Assembly (NCBI GenBank): GCA_014607495.2
Contig: CP053172.1
Coordinates: forward strand, 9,438,888 to 9,502,887
Origin: Carposina sasakii
Taxonomy: Eukaryota; Arthropoda; Insecta; Lepidoptera; Carposinidae
Direction: 5' to 3'
DNA: 64,000 nucleotides
The position numbers and the translations under genes are program-made. The notes beneath the pieces are model-generated. The model was not told the origin of the DNA. It worked only from the letters and a program-made list of their open reading frames with translations, and searched no databases. Positions 9,613-19,356 of the stretch are shown in pieces. The number at the start of each line of letters is the position of its first letter. The stretch's first letter is position 1.

Positions 9613-11763
9613 CTTTAAGTTTACTTTAGGATCTAAGTTATAATTCCATTCTAAGTTTGTGATTGATTACACGTCTCGTAAGTCTGTACAATGTTGTTTT
9701 ATTTCTTCTCATTAATTGACGTAATTTGTTCTAATAGTGGTGGTTACACATGAAAACAAGTGTAAAAATAATTGCCTTCATACAAAAGACACTGTTTAAA
9801 ATTTATATTTGACAGCAAAGTGTATGAATTATCTGTCAACATAAGGCTGTGTTAACTAATGTTAAGCTTAAACAATTGTAATAACATGGTCTATGTCTAC
9901 GGTACACACAGTGCCATTATGCTAGAGAGGCCACAACGGTTGTACGGCAGTTTTGGCAATGCATATGTCGCACCCACAATGAGTTGCATTATTTTAATAG
10001 TAAGGAAGCCATCCACTTTAAATCTCATACTTTGAGACCTAATATGAGGTTGCTCTTGAGAGTGAGATGCCATGACTGGTTTGATTAGTGGTTTATTGCA
10101 CAATAGATTAACACATTTGCTGCTGGCTGATTTTCTTAGAATGCTGGTAAATGGAAATGCCCAGAAATGCAAATAGGCATCGGTGGCACCTTTTTAGAGA
10201 TGCCCAGGAAACTCAAATTTGTAGTTGGCCGCAGTGAATATGTTAAATTTATTGTAGTAGCATCAGAAATTTAGTTTCCCTTGAAGATCTTTAAAATTCG
10301 GTCTATAAGCTTATCCTGGACTCGTCAAACTTTATTGTATTGAGTACAGTATTATTAATTTATTGATACTGGATTTTTGTAAAGGAATTTAGGCAAGAAA
10401 TGAACTGGTAAAGGAGGAGTGGCTTCCATTTAGGTCTACTTTAAATCTTTCTAGTATTAGGCTAGTACTAGTAATAGCAGGGAAGAGCGCTGTATGCTGA
10501 AATACAGGCAAGAAGCCCAGTTTAGCAGCAGATACTCTAAATAAAAAATGTTGCATTAATCTCTAGCCATTAAGGGAGTAAGTTAGACTAAAATAATTAA
10601 TTATTGTATATTCCCTACTCAAATATGTACTATATGAAACTTCTTGAATAAATAAATTATTATTATTTATGTATCTGAAAGGTGATGTTGAGATGGAGGT
10701 ACATATAAAATTTTTATTAGACTTATACCTACTACTGCAAACTAATATTGTAATTCATTTGTAAGTGATATGATATGGGAGTTTCCTGGTTCGCTGTTTT
10801 CACATACTTTTGGAAAATAAGGAACATAGTGGCTTGAAGAGATTCCTTCTATTGTAACAAGCTCCTTTAGCTCACCTACAAGTCAAAGCCTACAAACTTG
10901 TTAAAAAGAGGGTTTTCATAAGTTGCTGGTCTATGCATACCAAAGAAATGCATACATTGACGTGGATTATAGGTATGCATACCATAAGGATGTTTAGTAA
11001 AAGTAATTATATTTGTGCTGCCATCTGTTGTCAAAGGGTTATACTGTAAGTGAATGATTCTGTTTTAAAATTTTTTGGTACCTGTTTAGAACGCCATCTG
11101 TCTGTAGCGACTATGAACGATAGTTATACATACTTATGCTACTCGACAACAGATGGCAGCACACTCACAATTACATTTTCTGATCACAAAGCGCACTAAT
11201 TTCAAATTCGCTCTGGCTAGCAGGGATAATATTCAGGGATAAAAAATAGCCTATGTATTACATAATAAAACACTATAAAAATTATTTAAAACTAGTGGAC
11301 GCCCGCGACTCCATCCGCGTGGACTACAGTAAAAAACAAAATGTCGAAATTATCCGAGATAAAAACATTTTCCCGGGATAAAAATATGTTAAGTGGGACC
11401 TGTCGCAATACCTGAAAACTGCATCGAAATGCCGGTTTAGCCGTTTCTGAGATTAGCATGCACAAACGCACAGACAAACCGACAAACAAAAATTCCAAAA
11501 ATCAATATTTTGTGTATTATTGCGTTGATAAAGGTTTCCTATAATATTTTTTTCTCATATATTCTTCCATGTACAGACAGCGATCCGTTACATTTTTATT
11601 ATATGTACCTACCTATAGATTCAAGGGTGAGTCCACGGAGAGAGGAAAAATCATAGTGAAGCTCCGCATCATAACAGGATAAAAAATATAAAATAAGTTT
11701 AAGAATTTATATTAATAAATATAATTTATATTGACCAAACAAACTACGGTACAAAGTTACGTT
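9613..11763. other. Intergenic: SmD1 3' flank and repeats
   Basis: Mostly AT-rich DNA without exons. The segment 11019-11162 carries a loose inverted pair built on GCTGCCATCTGTTGTC and its complement. The end is occupied by a dispersed repeat at 11290-11580. Confidence 0.45.
11290..11580 (+). repeat. Dispersed repeat family I
   Basis: Contains AATGTCGAAATTATCC, a TTTTCCCGGGATAAAA-like block and CCGTTTCTGAGATTAGCATG. Close relatives lie at 48474-48790, and partial ones at 13968-14112, 21040-21230 and 38697-38870. Non-coding. Confidence 0.65.
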
Positions 11764-14700
11764 TTACACCATAGGTTCGTGCTCCATCGACGCGAAACTA
11801 TTGTAGCTCGTCATAGATTGGTTACTGCTTTCCACCGCCGTCTTCTGCGATAATTTCTCATCTACAGGCATGAAATGGTCTGGCGGCTCAGTCTTTATAT
11901 TAGCCACAGTGTTTACTATAGTTTCACTTAATTTTAAACCTAAAAACGATGTGCCTTGATTCTTTTTCACAACTTCGGATATGATAGCTTGTATGCCCTT
12001 GCTGACTTGACGTTTTTTGAACCTTTCTATTGGGTTTTTCTGAGACCTGATCTTGGAGGTTGCTACATACGTCCGGATGTCGTCGCCTCGGTAGGTGCAA
12101 CAATTTCTTTTGCCTTTGCATTCGCGTTTGGTTCTGGCTTGGAGGAGTTTTTTGCACTGTTTGCAGTTGGGGTCGTAGTAGGTTTGCTTGGATTTCGCCG
12201 CTCTGACGGCTTTCGCCTAGAAACAAAGGCATTTTTAATAATAAGATAAATTTATAAAAAAAACACTTCTCCATTAATATAATCCGTTAGGATATGGTTG
12301 ATCGTTTCATCTTTAAACATTGTGCTGAGGGATTCAGCTTTGTTTACCAAGATTTGGCTAGTGTATAGCTATCGGGATGAAGAGTAACGTTGCCAATATG
12401 TAATTTAGAAAAGAGATGGTAAAATTCGTCATCCGAGTAATTGACCCCGTGGCTCAGTGGTTAGAGCACTGACACGCGGAATGCAGGGGTCGTGGGTTCG
12501 ATTCCCACCCGGGTGAGGAATTTTTTCCATTTCTTTATTAATAATTTTATAATTTTTAATAATAATAATAACCGACGACTATAATTTAGTCCTATATAAT
12601 TATAATTCTAAAGAAAGGTCAGGTCAAGTACCCTAACCCTACCCACGAGCGTGCATGAAGAATATCATGAAAGTAGATGAAGCGAAAGAGGTGTGTCAGG
12701 ATCGTAGCAAATGGAGATCCGTGATTTCTGCTTACCCCTCCGAGAAAGAGGCGTGATTTTTATGTATGTATGTATAATTATAGGACTAGGTACCTATATA
12801 GGTACCCCGCAAAATAAGGTACCTAATAATTTGTTTTTCTAATACTACCGGTAACTACAGGTACCGATAGAGATGAGGTTTAGACAATGTACCAAACCAT
12901 AGAGGAATAATTTCTCTATGACCAAACGAACGACAGCCTTCTGATTGTCTAGCGCAGTGGTTCCCAAAGTGGTCCAGGTGGACCCCCAGGGGTCCACAGG
13001 TGACTCGATGGGGGTCTACGTTGACGTGAAAAAAATGTTGGTTTACAATGGATTCGTATGTGTAGTCCTGCAGGGGGTCCACCAGAACCAGTTAGCTTTT
13101 GAAAGGGGTCTATGAGAAAAAAAGTTTGGGAACCCCTGGTCTAGCGCGTTAATTAAATTACGTGATGAAGGAAGTCTAACCGTTATTTTTCTAAATCAGG
13201 GATTCCCAAACTTTTTTCTCATAGACCCCTTTTAAATGTTAACTGATTCTGGTGGACCCCCAACAGTCCTACACCACATACAAATTAATTGTGAACCCCT
13301 ACTTTTTCACGCCAACGTAGACCCCCATCGAGTCTCCTGTGGACCCCTGGAAATTTGAGAATGATTCGTAAACTCTGAAAATTGCGCTGTCGCTCGTAAA
13401 ATTCGTTTCGCATTGTCGTTCGTTGTCATAAACACTTCCACCAATTGGTTGGTGATTTGACGAACGCGCGAAACTGATAGCTTCTTATTGGAGCAAACGT
13501 CTCGAAGACGAACTGATATCGATTCGAATTATGTTAGCGTCCATTTAATAGAATAACTCCTATGTCTGTTTTCAGAATGAACATTTTTTTGTATGCAGTG
13601 ACACAGATAATGTAGGTACTGGCTGTACATAGGTAGCAACTGACATAATCGAAAGGAACGACTATTTGATGAAACGCTCTCTACTTTGTTTAAACAAACT
13701 AACTAAGCCATTAGGTAGTATCTTACTAATCTTACTAATATTATAAACGCGAAAGTTTGTATGGATCAGAGGTTCCCAAAATTTATTTCTCGTAGACCCC
13801 TTTCAAAAGTTTACTGGTTCTGGTGAACCCCCTACAGGCCTACATCACATACAAATTAATTGTGAACCTCAATTTTTTCACGCCAACGTAGACCCCCGTC
13901 GAGTCTCCTGTAGACCCCTGGGGGTCCACCTGGACCACTCTGGGAACCACTGGTATGGATGGATGGATGGATGTTTGTTACTCTTTCACGTAAAAACGGC
14001 TGGAGCAATTCTAATAAAATTTGGTGTAGACTTAGCTGACACCCTGGATTAACACATAGGCTACTTTTTATCCCGGGAAAATATTTTCATCTCGGATAAT
14101 TTCGACATTTGCATATAATCGTGTGCCCCTGGTTCCAAATATTTACTTTATCTATTTGTAATTAAGTAGTTGTTACAACACAGCATTTAGGTAAAAACGA
14201 AAACGATTAAGTATTTGAAGCAGGAGAAAGTAGAAATTGTTGACCATCTTCCATACAGTCCTGACCTGAGCCCTAACGATTTCTTTACATTTCCTAAAAT
14301 TAAGAAAAGTCTTCGTGGTCAAAGGTTCCAGTCCGGTGAAGAAGCAGTCGACGCTTTCAAGTCAGCCATTTTGAACACCCCCACTTTAGAGTGGAATAAA
14401 TGTTATAATAACTGGTTTGAGCGAATGGAAAAGTGTATTAAGCTACGTGGTGAATAGTTTGAAAAACAATAAAAAGTACCTACTATAAGGTTCTAGTTGT
14501 GTTTTTCTTCAAACGACAAAACTTAAAGGCATGCTTCGTAAGATTTAAACAAACCTTAGTAAGCGATTGCTTCTTCTCGAGCTCTTCGTACAACTTTGGA
14601 TACGCGGAGTAATGATCGTCAATAGCCTGCATTGGGTTTCTACTCGGCCTGCCCCTCATCTCATATTGACCTTGGTGTTCTGCGTTGAACAGCTCGATAT

Positions 14701-16558
14701 TATTGCGTATTTTCTATAAAAAAGATTCTTTTTAATATAGGTTCGCCGCTGGCTTTCCACCAGATATATGGCTATGCTTTGTTGCCACGGTTGCGTGTGG
14801 CATAGGTACACCAATCATATTCGATGTCGATGAATTTGATTGGTAGATATCATACGCTACCCTAGCAACGTAGCATAGTGAAATTGCTGCTGATAGGTAC
14901 TATACATATAAACCTTCCTCTTGAACCCTTAGTAGGTAGAGTCATAGTAGGACACTGCTGGGACATGATCCCTACCAGTCATCCTATAAAAAGTCATTTA
15001 ACTATTTGCTTAACTCCCCAATGCGACAATATCCCAGCGCAACTGGGATGCACAGGTCGCGTAGTCATAAAAACTTTCGGTTGTGTGCCTTCAGCGCACG
15101 CCACCTAGCTCGGTGAAGATGGCAAAGCCCTTCAGGCTACCGTCATTTGTCATTAAAAAAAAAAAGAAAAAAAGAATCACTCTATTTAAGCTCTATTTAG
15201 AAAAACTGCATTGTAATCCGTTGCGTAGTTTAAAAGAGCTAAGCATACCCAGCGACAGAAAGACAGCGGGAAGCAACTTTGTTTTATACTATGCAATGAC
15301 GATTACGATAAATTGCATAAATATTAGGTAGCCATAATATGTGTTATAGTAGGTATAGACATATTAGTAGCAGTTGTTATAGGCAAACCTATACCTAGAG
15401 GTAGCAGGAAATGCCAGCGATCAAGTGGTGATCAAGGAAAATACTAAAGAAACCGTCAACCTGGAGCTATTTTATTTATCTTAGGTACTTACTCAGAAAC
15501 AATAATTTGCCTTTATTTAATAAATTACTAGCTGTTGCCCGCGGCTTTGTTCCACTACAGAATATAGGCTATATGGTCGATTCTGACTGTCACACTTAAA
15601 CGTAAACTTAAAGAGTCCTTCCTGTCCTTTTCTCTCTCAGCTATTAATGTTAAGAGAGGAGAGGGACAGACCTGATTAAGTTTACATTTAAGTGTGACGG
15701 TCAGAATCGACCATTATGTCCATTTTCGTACTCTCAATCTTAACTCCCACCAGTGTTTGAGCACTTGAGTACTAAGTATTACCACCTGTGTAGATGAACG
15801 ACCGTTGAAATGGGCTGCCATGACCAAAATACGGTCACCAGGACATGAGTTATTACCCGCCGAAGTATGTTTGTAGGTATATTTTTTTGGCACGCTCTAG
15901 AGCAGGGGTTCCCAAACTTATTTTTCTTATAGACCCCTTTTAAAATTAACTGGTTCTAGTGGACCCCTATAGGCCTACACAACATACAAATTAATTGTGA
16001 ACGCCCATTTTTTCACGCCAACGTAGACCCTCATCGAGTCTCTTGTGGACCCCTAGGGATCCACCTGGACCACTTTGGAAACCACTGAACTAGAGCCTAA
16101 ACGGCTTGTCGCTGAGCTTGGGAGGTATCATTAGACTCGTCTTACTCATGGCAGTGACACTTGACTTTTACGCAGTCGGCCCTTATTACCTATCTAGCAA
16201 AAGCAAAGCTAAAGCGAAAATTTTACAAAATTCTCTAATAGCTTGTCGAATTCGTATAATGTAAAATGAATTTCAAAGGAATTTTGACACTTCAACGCGA
16301 ACATTGTACAATTTTCGCTCTCACGCTGCTTCGGCTTTGCTATTTCAAATTAGGTAAAAAAGCCCCCGGGTTTTAAAAAAAATGATGATGCGTATTTTTC
16401 CGTTCTACCTTAGTAGGCTTGAAAAACTTCATAGGCATCGGTCCATGGTCTGACTCGTCCATGATCCTAAGAATAGCTTTCAGTGTGCTTTCTTTAGGTT
16501 TTGGTAACTTCAGCTTGTAAACCCAGCGTTTTTTTTTGTATCTGTTTCGTTTTGGCAT
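11764..16558 (-). CDS. Basic cysteine-cluster protein, family not recognised
   Basis: Exons 16409..16558, 14555..14713 and 11764..12216 join in phase 0 at clean GT-AG sites and give 253 residues from the ATG in GAAATGCC. The N-terminus is strongly basic (MPKRNRYKKKRWVYKLKL). The third exon carries a cysteine group: CKQCKKLL, then about eight residues on REC, then RNCC, a possible zinc-binding module. After it come a basic stretch IERFKKRQ and a Ser/Glu-rich tail. NIKTEPPD fits the sumoylation consensus. These traits suggest a nuclear, nucleic-acid-associated protein, but I know no named family. An in-frame upstream exon ending at 17575 (VVINPRRK before GTGAGT) splices cleanly to 16564 and may extend the protein or be 5' UTR. 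Large introns hold many transposons. Confidence 0.72.
12309..12556 (+). mobile_element. SINE-like repeat with internal tRNA-like module, copy 1
   Basis: Matches 47193-47438 along its length. Near its right end is a tRNA-like block (about 12443-12516) with an A-box-like TGGCTCAGTGGTTAGAGCAC and a B-box GGGTTCGATTCCCAC. The anticodon and acceptor stems do not fold well, and the flanks are shared between copies, so this is a repeat and not a tRNA gene. Confidence 0.75.
12955..13138. mobile_element. hAT-type MITE (family M1), intact
   Basis: Ends CAGTGGTTCCCAAAGTGG and its inverted-type partner GTTTGGGAACCCCTG are hAT-like termini. It is flanked by a perfect 8-bp target duplication GTCTAGCG (12947-12954 and 13139-13146). 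Length 184 bp, no coding capacity. Confidence 0.9.
13195..13349. mobile_element. hAT-type MITE (family M1), truncated
   Basis: Starts CAGGGATTCCCAAAC and matches the family until about GTGGACCCCTGG, where the second terminus is missing. Confidence 0.75.
13767..13952. mobile_element. hAT-type MITE (family M1), intact
   Basis: Opposite orientation to the copy at 12955. Perfect 8-bp target duplication GTATGGAT at 13759-13766 and 13953-13960; a (GGAT)n stretch follows. Confidence 0.9.
14185..14475 (+). pseudogene. mariner transposase, 3' fragment
   Basis: A readable stretch has the conserved mariner block DHLPYSPDLSPNDFFTFPK, followed by LRGQRFQSGEEAV and WFERMEKCIKLRGE. This is the C-terminal part of a DD34D transposase. 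An in-frame TAG then interrupts the usual C-terminus, and FEKQ can still be read right after it before the next stop. The 5' two-thirds of the gene is missing. It lies in an intron of the unknown cysteine-cluster gene. Non-functional by truncation and nonsense change. Confidence 0.85.
14920..15175 (+). mobile_element. Non-LTR retrotransposon 3' end with poly(A)
   Basis: Matches 24025-24236, the tail of the gag-bearing element in the transferrin intron; both contain ACACTGCTGGGACATGATCC and CACGCCACCTAGCTCGGTGA. It ends in an A-rich run and is 5'-truncated, typical of target-primed insertion. Confidence 0.8.
15573..15714. mobile_element. MITE with 38-bp terminal inverted repeats
   Basis: Arms start and end at ATGGTCGATTCTGAC and GTCAGAATCGACCAT, nearly perfect over about 38 bases. 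Short internal pyrimidine/purine-rich centre, no coding capacity. Confidence 0.8.
15903..16087. mobile_element. hAT-type MITE (family M1), nested in another repeat
   Basis: Flanked by CTCTAGAG and AACTAGAG, an eroded 8-bp duplication. Flanks 15870-15902 and 16088-16135 match a repeat near 43250-43330 that lacks the insertion. Confidence 0.85.
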
Positions 16559-16583
16559 TTCTATCTGTAAAATAATGTAGAAT

Positions 16584-16812
16584 GATCGTCTTCAGCCTAT
16601 TGCAGTCCACTGCCGGACGTAGACCTCCCGCAGGGCACGCTACAAGGCTACTGCCATAGGGGGTTTTTGCCCATTGTCACTACGCTGGTTGGTGACCGCA
16701 GTATGATTTTTGGACTATGTTGTCAGCACGGGAGGCGCTGCTGCCTGCCTCCTGGAAACCCTTAATCGCCTCGTACGATACCCACGGGCAGGCATGGGAT
16801 GGTACAAATTAT
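16584..16812 (-). mobile_element. Repeat family R1 (non-LTR 3' tail), copy
   Basis: Contains the family marks CAGTCCACTGC.GGACGTAG and CGTACGATACCCACGGGCAG. Other copies: 28826-29091, 32801-33057, 35009-35156, 43021-43244, 43382-43640, 47083-47160, 57492-57735, 57829-58073, 59700-59752. Several end in GAT repeats, as RTE-type tails do. Confidence 0.75.
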
Positions 16813-17269
16813 ACTAAGCTAAGCCGGTTGTGTAGAACGATCCCCCATAGAGGTTGGGCAGAATTGTACAAGTGCCTACTCTCGTGTATGATTTTGGAAC
16901 TAAAGTTATCAGTCATTTACTAGCGCCATCCTTCAAAGGAACTATTAGATAAAACGCACTTTAGTTATTCCCTAGATAACTTACCAGTTACTAGGAGCCA
17001 GCAACTGATGATGGTTGGGTATTAAAATCATTTTATTTTAATTTTGCTTGCATATTCCATCACCGAGAATTTCACTGACAACAACAAATTTATCATAATG
17101 AAAGACATGTTTACAGTGACAGTGATGTTTACATACTTCTTTCTGTTTGACAGTTTGGTTGGCTGTTTAATTTTTATTATTCTTGGATGTATGGTTACCT
17201 AGTACCTTTGCCTCTTTCAACCAATGGATTTTCTGCTTGAATATGGCCCATAGGGCTTATATGAGGCTT

Positions 17270-17420
17270 GAGAATACTTAAATATAGCACACCCATGGAA
17301 GTACCATGTCGCACCACTCATTCCCACCACTCTCTTGTAAACCAGGATCAACAGAGGCGACCAGAAAAATGCAAATGAAGCATGGAAAATCCCGGGGATC
17401 TAACAAGCGACTATAAAGTA
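17270..17420 (+). repeat. Dispersed repeat family H
   Basis: Shares ACCAGAAAAATGCAAAT-type and CCTAACAAGCGACTA blocks with 62025-62160; the copy at 56230-56310 shares the first block. Non-coding. Confidence 0.6.
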
Positions 17421-17844
17421 AATATTTATTTATTTTATTTATTCATATGTGGGTAACTAGGGACCCGCTCCGGCTTCGCATGGGTGCAATGAATGACCCC
17501 CTCACGCGGACGAAGTCGTGTGCGGCCGCTAGTTCTAAATAATTTAATGTTTGTGATAAACTTACAGCACTCACCTTGCGTCGGGGGTTAATCACCACAT
17601 CAGTAAAGGTCACAGCATTCTGTGCAGTGATTTCAGGTTTTTCTATGACGTAATGTGGGTTTACCAAAACATTGTTTCAACACTTAAAACCTGTTTTAAG
17701 TTTATATTTTGACGAGAAGCAGAACATTACGCACTTTACCTATTATTTATATCTGTCGCCGCTATAATAAACGAGCAATACATGCAGCTGTCTTCTATGC
17801 TGCTCTAGGACTGAAAAAAAAAACGTATAATACTACAGCTGCTT

Positions 17845-18058
17845 CTCTTCACGAGCATACTGTACAAGTCAGTAGAGGGACAAGAGGGTCTTGGTGTTTT
17901 GTTGGCGATGGGCTGATCGCCTGTCACTACTAACCGAACTTGTACATCTCAACTATACCCTCAAAATTGGTCAGAAGTGGCACCATGTGGTTCTATCGGC
18001 CCTTGGTGCTCTGCCTACCCCGTAAGGGATACGGGCGTAATTGTATGTATGTACATAC
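17845..18058 (+). repeat. Dispersed repeat family G
   Basis: Contains GTCAGAAGTGGCACCATGTG and GTGCTCTGCCTACCCCGTAA, ending in (TATG)n. Close copy at 61622-61835, partial inverted copy at 34600-34705. The tail resembles that of a truncated non-LTR element. Confidence 0.65.
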
Positions 18059-18146
18059 AGCTGTGTTGCCGTAAGGGGGTAGCCAGACTGCTGGATCCAA
18101 GATCCCATACCCACGTTTAGCATGGCAGGGACATTGTAAATGATCA

Positions 18147-18266
18147 GTGGGGTAAGCACGAACCTCTCGGTAGTCCGTAACGCTATCGTCAAACTGTCAA
18201 ATCACATAGATTTTGCTAGCGAGTCGCTAGCGTTACGCCGCGTAAAAAGGTTCGTGCTTACCCCAC
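18147..18266. mobile_element. MITE family M3, copy 1
   Basis: Terminal inverted repeats GTGGGGTAAGCACGAACCT at both ends. The same element lies in opposite orientation at 58473-58591. 120 bp, non-coding. Confidence 0.8.
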
Positions 18267-18723
18267 AGAAACAAGCTAGCGAATCGCCTGAGAGAATGCC
18301 CTAGTACCTTAGTCGACTCTTACGACATACACGGAAGGAGATGCAGCTGATGTGTTCTAGCAACCTGTCACTGATCAGTGATCATCTTTGTCTGCCCGCT
18401 CTGCGGTTCTGGGTTGTTCTGGCAGCCGTGTCTACTGGCTGTCACTTCCACCCTGTATATTATTTTGTATTGTGTACACATACAATCTGCCTTTTACACC
18501 CAACTTTCGCTTTCGGAAGAAATCTCTTATAGGGATAGCACGCCTTTGTACAACATTAATGTAAATTATTTTTCGGTATATAATGTTTGTGTACAATAAA
18601 GAATAGAATAGAAGGAGGATTATGTATACAATTAACTAGCGACCCACCCCGCTTCTCAGGACTGCAAATGCCGATACGAAATTCCCCAAAGGCGGCTCTA
18701 GTTTCAAATAAAATATAATTATA

Positions 18724-19120
18724 CAGGTTGTTTTTTCGTTGCCACCCTTAACGAAGGGTACGTACTCTATAGATCAAATAAAGTAAGTTTATGCAAAAAA
18801 AAAATGCTGGGAAACGATGTACCTAAGTACTAAAATTTTTTTGGATTATTTTTTTTAATTACTTGATCGGTCGAAATTTATAGTGTCCAGTGTTTATGCT
18901 AGTTTTTTCATAGACAGGATATTAATTATTTCTCGTGAAAAAATCTTGCTATGCGCGTTTATGTGCATTTATGCAGAAAAAGGCAGTCTATTTACTCAAC
19001 TTTGGACCCTAATATTTGGAAACCAGACACTTCCCACATATGCTTCCATGGGGAAAAATGATCGTGATAACGAGGAGATTCCGCAGTTTTCGGGAACGTT
19101 GACGACCAACAATCACTCTG
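18724..19120 (+). mobile_element. TA-flanked non-autonomous element M5, copy 1
   Basis: Runs from CAGGTTGTTTTTTCGTTGCC to GACGACCAACAATCACTCTG, flanked by TA on each side as Tc1/mariner elements are. Copies at 39222-39555 (inverted, truncated) and 39861-40229. It ends about 240 bp upstream of the transferrin start codon. Confidence 0.75.
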
Positions 19121-19356
19121 TATAGACATAATAATAAAATTATTAATAAAATTTTTAATAAAGACATAATAATGTCCGTGCAATGGTCTCGTCTCGCCTC
19201 CTACTCAGACGTAAACTCCTAAAAAATAAATTGCAATCTACAATAATCAGTGTATCGACGAGCGTCGTAAAGATATCACATATGTACGCGACTCCACAAT
19301 GTCATTGAATTAATTCGATATTTAAAAAAAAAGTTGCCATAAAAAGTTGGTTTAAA

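Larger units (their letters stand above)
17576..19356. promoter_or_regulatory. Divergent region between the unknown gene and transferrin
   Basis: This gap separates the unknown minus-strand gene from the plus-strand transferrin start. It is filled with repeats: family G, one M3 MITE and one M5 element. No core promoter motif was assigned. Confidence 0.4.

Noticed and set aside
12443..12516. Possible tRNA gene
   Set aside because: A and B boxes are good, but the anticodon and acceptor stems do not pair, and the whole unit with flanks recurs at 47193-47438, so it is part of a repeat.
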